Shown here: positions 37,411 through 49,400 of the stretch, in pieces
Layout: each line of letters opens with the position of its first letter
Numbering within the stretch: the first letter of the stretch is position 1
From: Trogon surrucura
Lineage: Eukaryota > Chordata > Aves > Trogoniformes > Trogonidae
Reading direction: 5' to 3'
DNA: 64,000 nucleotides
NCBI GenBank assembly: GCA_020746105.1
Contig: CM036618.1
Coordinates: forward strand, 108,078,622 to 108,142,621
Position numbers and translations under genes: made by a program
Notes under the pieces: model-generated
What the model saw: only the letters and a program-made list of their open reading frames with translations
The model's database searches: none
Told to the model about the DNA's origin: nothing

Positions 37411-40400
37411 CTGCAGGAAGAGAAGGACAAGAAGAAGAAAGTGTTAAACCCCATATTTAAGAGCTGTCTTTGAATATTTCTACAGTGAGTCAGGGCATGA
37501 GCAGAGTCAATACGAAAATTCAGGTATTTGCACAAACAGCTGCAAGAACTCAAGCATTACTGACTTAGGTACTTTAAAGAAGACTTTAACATGATCAGAA
37601 TCAAGAATAAAAATATGACAAAAGAGAGGCTAAAATGCCCCAGATAGGCAGAATGAAACGGAAACATCATCAACTTCTTCGAAGTGTACATCAACCTGTA
37701 CTTAAATTCATTCCAGTTTGCAATTTGCACCATTGATTTTAGAGAAGTTTCACTAATGTTTGGGGTTTGTTTCTACTAATGAAAGACGCTATAAAACAGC
37801 ATTTCTCAATATTTTTTTAAATCAAAAAGGCCATCCTACTACCTTTGCCAAAAAAAAGGAAAAAAATAATGTGTACAGCCTCCCATTATTATGTAGCAAT
37901 ATGAGTGTGAAGGGTGTAAGGAAATACTTAACAAAAAGTATATTTTTCTACATTACGTAATTTAGCAGCATTATTAAAAAAATCCTGGTCACAAAATGCT
38001 GGAGGCTGCAGTGTACTCCAGACAAGTACCACCACATTCTTGCTATTTTTATAATGCTTCCTCAGGCACCTGCTTGTGACAACTGTTGAAAAACGGCCTA
38101 TCTAGACTAGACGGGCCTTTGATCTGGCACAATATGGCTGTTCTTCTGTTTCTTCCTTTAAAATATCGCTAGTGGAAGCTGGTCACTGTCTCACATGCCA
38201 GTTTTTGATATTTACAGACAAGAATGCAAAAAGAATACCAAAATCGTACTGCTCTGTGGTTTAAAGAACATATAATATATTTAATAGCGGGATTTCAAAG
38301 TCTGACAATGTTCTAAAATAACTTGCTAGTTGTCAGAAATGACTGGAAAGCAAGAAAGTGCAGTTGTTATGGCATCATTTTAGCACGTGCTTCTTTTTCT
38401 CCTAAAGATCAGGTTACTTCACTGACAGGTTCAAATGGAAAACGGCTACTTTCACACTCCCTTTAAGAAGCCTCCTTTTAAATGGGACCACTCCTATAAG
38501 TAAAATTTACCAGGTTAAACGTCTTAATTAAAATTAACATTCACCTTAAAATACAGGAAGAGTCATTTGCTGGCACAAAATACGTAATTAAGAATTAAAT
38601 ACTCAAGAAGTCATACCTGATATTTGAGGAGTCTATTGAATTCTTAATGTCATTCAATGAATCCGTTAGTGATTTAAATTCAAAGGAATTCAGATCGCCT
38701 CCTTCTGCTAGACACTGTAGGAGAAGAAAACAAAAAGTGTTCTCACAGTTCGGTGCAAAAAAGCGACAGAGCTTTATGCGCATTTTATGGGAGAAACTAT
38801 TTTTTGCAAACATTTTACCTTAATTTGCAATAATATTGCTGTAAGTCTCGAGATAAGATCAGTTAAATTTTCACTCTCAACACAAAGTTGTCCTGTTGTT
38901 GAGGAATTTGCTTGCCTGACGATCTCCTGAGCCTCCTCTTCACACCTACGCCTCAGATCTGTTGGTTGGTCGGCAGGCTGGAGGCCTTGGTCAGGAGCAA
39001 GCTGCACAAATAGAAGCAAGAGAAATAAAGAATAAAGATCTTTGCATTTGGTGTGTGTATGAAACGAGAAATGATTTCAAGGGGAATTCACAGGTATACA
39101 GTACATAGTATTTTCTTCCTCATTTAGGTACATGTATGGCTATTTTAAAACTGGTCATTGGCATCAGGGAAAGTGTTTGCGTTCCGGTAAAAGAAAGAGG
39201 GAGACAGACAAACACAGAGACAGAAAGAGGGAAAGAATCCAACACAGCCACTACCAGCTTCATTTCAAAGTGCCTCCCAGCTACACTCTATTTCCAGGAA
39301 ATTCTAATTTTTTTTGGTACTAATGTTAAACAAAGCAAGCAAGTACATAAAGATTCCAGCAAAATCTTACCTCATAACAATACTGTTGAACTTTATGCAA
39401 AACTTTATTTAAGTCTTTGTTTAGTTGTTCTAGATCCAGAACAATAGTTGCGTATCTTCGCTGGAACTCTATGCCTATTGGCATGGAATAGGATTTCTGT
39501 TGAAAAGACAAAGCCTATTAAAGTTACCGCAACTCTGTACATTTATATATTTTTGAACTCATCAAAAGGAATTTTTCCTTGAAAACAACACTGAGATATT
39601 GGAAGTTCCAGTGTCTAGCAGAAAAATACGAATGGACGAAATATTAAAATGTAACATCACTATGTGAAGCTGCCAGGTGACAACTTTGTAGTAATTACCG
39701 TGCTTTTACTCTCCCCCTACAGCACTACAAAAATCCATGGTGGTAAATGCTACAGAAGACAACTGCCGTCTGACTCGTTTATTTTTCTCCAGTAGTTGCA
39801 CACGGAGAGAGAACCATCCTGCTGGCAGGAGAGCAGTAAAGGACTATATGGCCGCCACCACCTCTGCTGCAGGATGGGAGGCGCAGCTGCCTGGTGGGTC
39901 TCTGCTCACTTGGGGAGGGCTCAGTGCTCTGCACCTTCTGTTACAGCTAACAGGTTTGCCAAAAGAGAAAATTACTAGAGCTTGCATTTGGTAACAGAAG
40001 TATTTTGGGCAAGCACAGTTTTCCACAAAAAAAAATAAATACCAGAATACAGTACTCCCTTCCCCCCCCCCCCCAAAAATACTGCTTTCAGAGTGTGTCT
40101 CCACACTGTTTGGGTGATATTTACAAAGCTGAAGCAAAACATGCAACGTGCTACAAAATTTCCTCCACAAATGGCCTCTTACAAGGTAACCTGGATGTAT
40201 TTCCACTGCTTCTCAGCCACAAGTCGGCAGCACCAAACCTGTAGCTATAGATTTTACACCATGAGATAAAGCAAATTTCAAAGTCAAGAGGATCCAGGTG
40301 AAAACCTCAGAATCAAGATTTCAGTTCGCAGTTCAGTTCAAAGGCCCCCATCAAACTTGATCACTGAAATGATCTCCAAGGATTTACAAGTCTGAATATC

Positions 40401-43400
40401 AAATTAATAAGGCTTTAAACTAACACCATAACCTCAGAATTCACCTAAGAGCAAACTGGAAACCAGCATAAATTTAACATACTTCCTGGAACTCTCAAAC
40501 ATAAGGAAAAAAGAATAACTTTCCGACCTTCTTCTGTGACCAGCCCTGCCCCTAGAGAGGACCGGACTACTCCAGGTTAGCTGTGAAGGCTGTGGACAAT
40601 TGTGAATTCCCCATCAGAGAGGAAAGGCTGAGGGCACTCTGTGCTAGGACGGATGGCTTTCAGCAGAGGGAAGTAGATAACATCTCTGTTACTGAGCATC
40701 TACATGCTTCTCTTCAGCCAGCATCACCTTTACCATGTCTTTGTCACAGGTCAAGTGAAAAAAATAAACCCAAAAATGAACTAGCCATCCTTTTTATTTC
40801 AATTTGTTTATCCAAATGGCTATCAGAACAGTGCTTAACTGTTTTATGTACATGGTGACTTGTTTATAGCCTGCAACCAAGTATAATGATGTCAAGATGC
40901 TTAACTATTAATAGGCTGTCCAACTTAAATAGAAAATGTGCAGTTGTATGTATTAATAGCTCCCCTGCCTCACGTAAATTTATTATTACTGCCAGATAAT
41001 AATGGACTATATTCAGTACAAGTTCTGATTTTGGTCAGTTCTGTTTATTTCTATATTGGATCAGTCTTTAAAAAAACCCACAAAAACACCAAAACCCAAA
41101 CCTTCATAAAAGGATTGCTTTAAACCGAACAGTGGTGTTACTCTTAAGAATTATCAAATCACAATTGTATGTGTTATTATCAAAGTCTGACAATTAAACT
41201 ACACTTGAATGGACTCAAAAGGATTCTATTTTACTCATGTTCAGGTGTGTTACTGACATTCAGATGGATTGCTGCTGAAAAAAGATTCTTGTTCAGAGAA
41301 AATATGTTTTGAAGGAGGAACAACATATACTTGGCGGCACAATCGTAGATTGGATTGCCAAGGGACAAAGAGGATTAGGAAGACAGGCTAAGAATATGGC
41401 CCAATGGAAAGGTATCACATCCTCTATTTTTAATCAGGACAGCCCTGAATAGTCACAGAGTTTGCTTTATGGTTGCTGGTTTACACAGGAAACAGCGCAA
41501 GGGAAGAATTTCAAAAGTATCTCAAAAGTCCTTATCTAGGCTCAAACTGAGCTAAAATACGTATAAAATTTAACATTTCTTTCTGGATCCCCTTATTCCC
41601 TGTTGCTTTTTTGCTCTTTCAATTTTGTGGAATAAGAACGTCAAGGAAAATAGCAATACAGTTAATTTATGACTGAGTAGCTGAATGACATGTTAATATC
41701 TTGAGCCTTGTCAGAGGAAGGCTACTGCCATTCCTACGGATTTCCTTATCTATGCAAATGTACTAATAGCTCAGTATAAACAAAAAGGTTTTTAGTGTGT
41801 TTTAAGAAAAGTTCATAGTTTTTCAGTATCAGCGTTACAAGTTGCAGTGTTATGTTTTAATCTTGCTTATTCTTGCATCCATGTTAATTATTAATACACA
41901 AAATTAAAAGACAAAGCATTTGATGCACAGGAAAAAATAATGTAGTAATTGAAATAACAACAACGTTTTAAGAACAGCATCACAGCACAAAAGAAGAAAG
42001 TTACAAAGACATAAGGATGGGGCCGTAGGAAGCAGAGTATCACAGAATCACAGAATGTTAAAGGTTGGAAGGGACCTTAAAGATCATCTAGTCCAACCCC
42101 CCTGCCAGAGCAGGATCACCTACAGTAAGCGCACAGGAACGCGTCCAGGCGGGTTTTGAATGTCTCCAGAGAAGGAGACTCCACAACCTCCCTGGGCAGC
42201 CTGTGCCAGGGCTCCGTCACCCTCACAGTGAAAAAGTTTTTCCTCGTATTTTTCTGGAACCTCCTGTGTTCCAGCTTCCACCCATTGCCCCTTGTCTTGT
42301 CAGTGGACGCCGCTGAAAAGAGCCTGGCTCCATCTTCCTGACATTCCCCCTTGACATATTTATAAACATTAATGAGGTCACCCCTCAGCCTCCTCTTCTC
42401 CAAGCTAAAGAGACCCAGCTCCTTCAGTCTTTCCTCATAAGGGAGATGCTCCACTCCCTTCACTATCTTTGTGGCTCTACACTGGACTCTCTCAAGCAGC
42501 TCCCTGTCCTTCTTGAACTGAGGGGCCCAGAACTGGACACAATATTCCAGATGTGGCCTCACCAGGGCAGAGTAGAGGGGCAGGAGGACCTCTCTTGACC
42601 TACTTGCTACTCCCCTTCTAATACACCCCAGGATGCCATTGGCCTTCTTGGCCACGAGGGTAACAGGATGCACATGTGTACATGATCGACGAAGGGATAT
42701 TTTACACAAAAAACATCATCTTTTTGATTTCAAGAAATAAAAAGACTTTTCCTCTCCACAAACTTTTACCCTTCTGTCTGTATGTGGTAGAGACAACTGT
42801 CTGAATGGATGCTAGCAGGAGGTTGAGACTGACAGCTTTCCACTTTCAAGCTGATTGATAGCCATGGGTGGTAGAAGAGGCATTCGTATCATTTTGGTTT
42901 ACTGACTGATGATTAGATAAAGCCTAACAAGAAAAACTATTCTGCTGCTAATTAGGCTGTAGCTGCTCTGATGTAGCTTTAAATGCTGGTCAAGGGCACT
43001 CAGAGCTTTATAGAGAATAGATCTGAACCGACTTACTGTTTTAGTCAGAAAGCTAAATAAATAGGTACATATCTGCAAAATAAAATTATGATGAATGTCT
43101 TACCACAGAAACTTGTACCCAAGATTCACAAAGTACACAGTATTGCCCTACTTTACATGTCAACTAACACATGCTATCCCAATGTCAACATTAACCAATT
43201 TCCAAACCATAATGCTCTCAAAGAAGAATCATATTTGAAAAAACTGTCACCTCTGACTTGGCTTTAAAAAATAACAAAAAGATTTCACATTATACAAAGT
43301 GATAAAATACAGATTTTTTTTATCTAGACTCTAGTTTTAATTGTATTCTATTGACATTGCTGTTAAAGTATATCCTTTGTAAGAAATGAACAGAAAGTAT

Positions 43401-46400
43401 TCTCACCAGCTTTTCTGCTTCTGTATTCATCTCTCTTAACTGTTTGATGTGTTCCTTCTTGATCATAAGGATTTTTGATAATCTGGTCTAAAACAAAGGA
43501 ACTATTTTTAGAATGATTAGGTCCTTAAGCAGTTTTGAAATACCACAGAAATTCAAGACAATAAAGTGTGTTTCTTTCATAATTTTAAAATACATTTCTC
43601 AGTTGTTTATCAACTTAAGATGGAGAAGGGAAAATTACAAGTAAACAACAGATTTTTCAAAGATTTTTAAAGCATTTTCAAGTGCCCTAGATTGGAGAAG
43701 GCTAAAATCCATGAGCTGAAATTCTCTACAGGAAGACTAATACAATTTATTTCTAGAGGCTGAAGAATCATGAATCTTCTTTTTTTGCAGACCGAAGGAA
43801 AGCAAAGGGTTTTATCATCATGTAGTATGTAGTGCAATTACTACCACTCACCTTAACAAACCTTTTTTCACAGTTCTCAGCTGGGCCCTCAAGCCAGCAC
43901 CAGCCCTTTACATACCCTCCTACAGTAAAACCTGGTGTAGAGATTGGATCTATTTTACACAAAACAACCCTGGGCTTTCCATTTCTCCCTTTCATAATGG
44001 GAATACCCTGTTTCTGCTGCCCTTGGGACCAAGCAGGCTGAAGTGGAAATCGCTGGGAATGCTCTCAGCACACAAATCTCTCCTAAAACTATTCATATTC
44101 TCTAGGGCCCCGACAGAAATCCTAACTTCGCTACAACCGGTAACAGTTTTATTACTGATGTAAAGATTCCAGCTTTTACAAATTTCAAAGGGGTTGCCAG
44201 CATCCTAGTAGAGGAACGTGGGACTGGGAGAAATAGGTTCAGCGTACAACTGCTCACATATAAATCCCCTTTGTTGTTTTTCAAGCTCAGTCTTAACAGA
44301 GCCACATATCTTGCCCTCACAAATCCTAATGAAGAACTGTTTGAGGGCCGGTTTAGCTCAGTGGGTTGAGCGTGGTGCTTGTAACACCAAAGGTTGCGGG
44401 TTCGATTTCCGTTCGGTTCTCACGTGTTGCCTGACCTAGTTGAGAGGTGGCGTCTCTGCCCACAACAGGGAATCACAGAATCACAGAATGTTAGAGGTTG
44501 GAAGGGACCTTAAAGATCATCTAGTCCAACCCCCCTGCCAGAGCAGGACCACCTACACTAGAGCGCACAGGAACGCATCCAGGCAGGTTTTGAATGTCTC
44601 AAGAGAAGGAGATTCCACAACCTCCCTGGGCAGCCTGTGCCAGTGCTCGAGGTTGGATTAAAATGATCTCTGAGGTCCCTTCCAGCCCAGACCATTCTAT
44701 GATGACCTTTCTCAGCTAATTATGAATCTTCTCGGAATTTCCATGTTAAATACATTCTTGTACACTTCATAGTCACTTGTTCTACCAAAGCCATTTTTCA
44801 GCTAAATATTGGTTCTCCCTCCTCGTATTTATCCCTCTTTATTCAGAGATGGTAAAAGCATCTCTTCTCCACCCTTCTTCCACTAGACTAACCACAACCC
44901 AAGCTTTTCCAGTTCCCTCTCTCATGAAAGGCTCTTGATCTCCTAAACTTTTGCGGCCCTTTCTGTATAATTTTTTTCACTCAGTGTCATCTTTCCTGAA
45001 TGTGAGCAACAGGAAGCCTGTACCAATATTCCAAATGACAGACCTGCAAACTGGGCCTGTAAAGCAGCATCAATACTTCTTTCTTTCTACCACAAATACT
45101 TTTCCAGATGCATTTTATGAGCAGATGACAAGTCACAGTCAGACACGCAGAAGCAATACTACATAGGTTACCACTTTTCGAATTCTAGCTGCTCATTGTG
45201 CTGTTCCCTCAATGCCCATGCTGAGCTAGCACTTGCATTTTTGCAGCTACATGAAGAACCCTATTAGGGAACTGACGACAAAACGATAAATTCAGAAAAG
45301 GGAAAAAAAAAAAAAAGGCTTAAAATTGAGCTGGATTACATCTCTGGTCTAGTTTCTAACACACCATGGAAACGCTCATGTTGGCAAAAAAATACCTGGG
45401 AGGAAGGGAAGCGCTGTACACCATTGGCCGTTGCTGCCAAATTTACCAATCGAGCTTTGCTGTTGTCACCATCCGGCAACTGCCTAACATGGCCAAATCC
45501 GGCTCCTTCGTGAAGCTGTTGAGTCCCCAACTTACTGCAGAATATATTATGTGTCCCCAAAACTTGCAAGATATTTGGTGCTCAGCTTCTACTTTCATGT
45601 CCAAACACATTCTAGGATGCAGGGCCCTGGTTCTCCAGTTTATGAGCTTGGATTTTATATTTTATTCATCTTATCACAGATATACTCCAGTGATCAAGAT
45701 GATCTGATTCTATCTACAAGAAGCTCTGACCTTTCACTGTATCTATGATGTCTATCAATTTTCTCCCATTGGTACATTTTATATTTAATAAACTTCTATT
45801 TTCATTTAACAGTGTCATCAGTAAATGCTTTAACTCAATTCAGCCCTATTTTCCTTGAGAAATTTTCACTAACAGCTCTATCTTCAGCGTAACTCATCCT
45901 TGTTTACCATTGCAATTTATCGTCTTTATTAAACTAGGAATAAGCTTAGTAACGCTTTTCCACATTAAGAGAGATAGAGAGACAACCCAACCAATATGTT
46001 TAGATTTGTACTTCAGATTTCCTTTTTTAGTCAAAAGAGTATTTATAAGAACACATGCATTTGAAAGGGAAGCGTGCAATAACTTACTATGGAATATTTT
46101 CAGGAGCCGAAAATAGTAATAATTTTCAGATTTATCCTCCTGCATTTGAGAAAAATCCCTCCCTGCTCCACAGCAATCAGGAAGTCAGCCAGTCACTTTT
46201 CCGACCGTGCTGTATTAACACACTCCCTCTACTGGACACGCACCGACCCTGCCAACAACTGCTCTATCCCGGATTGTCTCCTTCCCAATGCCTTTTTTTT
46301 TTTTTTTAACTCAAAACAAAACCAAAAAAAAACACAAGGGGGCAGGGGCATGGGGGAGGAGAAAGAAAAAAAAAAAAAGCTGTAGCTGGGTGCTTGGAAA

Positions 46401-49400
46401 AACATCCTCCAAATTTTAATACTGATGTAATCTATTGCTTTTGACCTGTAGTATGGCCCATGAAATATTTAAGGATATATTATGTATTGCATGTAAACAC
46501 AGGAGATTTTTTTTAACCTACTACTTGTTTATTGTTGATGTTATTCTTAATATCATGTTAATTTTCAGGGGGTTCTTCTCTTAATACACACGTTTGTCCA
46601 CAGTAAACTCCAGAAAGAAAAGCTACCTCTGATGCCAGAATATAAACACAGAAATTAATATGATTTAGAAAAACAAAGACTCACTGGTGTATAACTACAG
46701 TTAAAATAGCTGTTATGAGTCCCAATGTTTGCTTTCAACTGCATAACTGCAGTTACACTTAAAGAGAACATCCCTAACATTTATTTGTTAGTGCCTGCCC
46801 TTCATTTTGGCGACGCTTCCTTTTGTTCCAAATTCATTTCAGAACGTGTAAAAGAGAACTAAGGGGCTGAGTTCAAACCTTATTCGAGGTGTCCTACATT
46901 TTTTCCGTTTTGTCCAAAATAAAGTTTTCCTGTGCAACTGTTTATTCGTGGTATGATAAATAATTGCCTGGCAATAGCTGTCCAGAAAGTTTTCTTTGAA
47001 TCAAGTATTTTCTGATCATTTACTTCCTAAATTACCATTAAGTCAGAATGAAGGCTTTGACCTTCTCACTGTATCAGTGTATAAGAAAGGCTGGAATATC
47101 TTTAATGGTCACCTTGAACATAAAAATACACCTGGACTGAAGAATGCAGTGCAATCAATAATCAGTATTCACTAGTCTCATATTTCACCACAACAAATCT
47201 CAGTACCATCCTTAAAACTTCTAATAAAAAAGTTGGTGCTTAAAATGCTTAAGATGCTAGGCTTTAAAATAATGCACAGTCCTTCAACAAATGCTTTTTT
47301 AAGCCTCGGGTTTTTTTATCAAAAACCTGGATAAAGTATTAAGTTGCTCACATAAATGCCAAAAATCTGTGGCCTGATTTTGTTCAAAATATTTTGACAA
47401 TCTTCAAACAAAACAAAGACAAATTAATGCTATATCTTTGTAAAATGCCACCATTTGTAATACAAGCAAGAAGCCTATACATCCTTATAGCGAATAATAA
47501 CACACCACCAAATGTCACCCAGAAATCACACATTTTCAGATTTAAAATACAGAAACAATATCATAAACAGATTAACTTTACACACTACACACTTGGAAAG
47601 CTCAGTACACCTCAGTTACCCAGTTTCACTGATCATACTCAGCGACTCAAGGAGGAGGACAGCTGTGGACACAGTTTAGCAGCTTAAACAAAGACTATAT
47701 ATTTTGTATATTTTTTTTTAAGCATAGTTACTCTTAGAACAACTACATCTATTTTAAATTTTCTTAGCTATGTTAGATGCCACGCCACCTTTTCCAAATT
47801 CGTCTTCATAGACTAAGTTTCTCCTTAAAAAACTGAATAGATCATTCTGTCAGATAAAATTTATTGCGTTGAAAGGCCAAAACATTCGTGTCTCACAAGA
47901 GCTACAGACACTTGATTCTTCTGACCAATTACATACACTTCAGAATTTGAGAAGCATTTAGCAATCTAATTTCTTAGTTCTTAATATTTTAAACAGAGAC
48001 CATTCCAATCTCCTTCATTATGTTCAAAACATGTTTCATTGTCAAAGAATTCAATCACAGATCAACATGAGCTAAGCCAACGTGAGCAATTACGTTCTTC
48101 CATCATCTTGAAAAGTAACTTGCTGAGATTCACTGAATATCAAAACTCAGCTTCCTCACGTTACTTGTCTGTGCTCTTCTGAACTGGTGTACAAAAATCA
48201 CTGAGGAATTATTTCATAAAGATGAAGACAAAAAAAGCTTTCTTATCTATAAAAATGTACGTTTGTTCCCAGGGAAAAGTGCGTTTCTTCTCCACAAGGT
48301 TAGGACATTACATAAACAAAATATGATGTTACACAATATACAATAATGCACATGGGCAAACGTTCTTTGCACAATGCAAGTATATTTTAAATAAAATCAA
48401 GAAAAGTCTTAGTACAAAGTTTGCAGGTAGGAATAATACCTTATTTTTAGACCAAGTGGTAGAGCTAGGAAAAGTAAGACACACTTTTGGAGACATAAGG
48501 CCCTCCTGAGGTCTGAAGAGAAGTATATTTGAAAGCTTACGAGTAAGTGAAAAAAATAAGAAGGGGCAAGGGTAAGAAATAAAACCAAGTGTTGTTAACA
48601 TCTTGTCAAAATTTAATTTGAATATCACCATATCTGTCATAAATCAACAGAAGGTCTCTTAACTGCAGAATAATTGTCAGAATAAACACAAAAGGACAAT
48701 ATACAAACAACTAAAAGCTGTAGTTAACACTTACCACTTGAATGAGGAATTCTACTGGAAAGCCTCCTAGTGTTTCACTTTCCGTGCCTGAAATTTTGTT
48801 CTTCCACGAAGATTGTCCTAATAAAGGATCATTGTCCTACACAAGAAAGAACATGTAATTTAATAGCTTATTTGGTAGGGACTTGCTAAAATTTTCATCC
48901 TGCTAAACAACCTCAGAAAACTAATCTCAAAAACTGTTTTAAGGTAACAGCTTCGACACGTACGAGGAAATATTTCAGTGATTAATATCCCATGAAAAAA
49001 AAGTAACTTACTGTAATTGGAGACTGGAGTGAAGGTGTATAATGCAACCGGGGAGGGGTCATAAAGAACCTTGAAGGCCGTTGTTTCTGTCCAAAGGCAG
49101 CAATTGGCATGGTTTCGTGAGGCTCATTACTCTGCAAGGCAGGAAAAGGAAGGATATACTTCAGCTATCAGATTAATTAAATTTTACACACCTTATGGAA
49201 TACCTAATTTATTTCTAGAATCTGCACTACCCATGTCCATCCACGACCCAACCCAACAACCTTGAAGACCAACATTTTGCTTTTGGGCTATCAGGAGCTT
49301 CAAAATCGTATTTCCCTGCTGGAGTTTTCAAAGCATTATAGCATCACATCAAACAAAACCTGCAAGAGTATTTCCAAAATTTGTACTGGCGAGTTGCAGA

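Larger units (their letters stand above)
43488..48734 (-). other. LIN9: LIN9 largest visible intron
   Basis: A 5.2 kb intron with the tRNA-CR1 SINE at 44346-44705, a T-rich/A-rich pair near 46291-46378 and an unexplained interval open on both strands near 45336-45707. No further LIN9 exon is required by the reading frame. Confidence 0.85.

Noticed and set aside
40590-40680. Possible CR1 fragment (GAGAGGAAAGGCTGAGGG)
   Set aside because: Only one short block resembles CR1; flanks do not continue the match on either side.
44346-44420. Functional tRNA gene
   Set aside because: A and B boxes are present, but there is an extra T before the D arm, the acceptor stem is degraded, the anticodon position does not fit the Ile-like body, and a CR1 tail follows.
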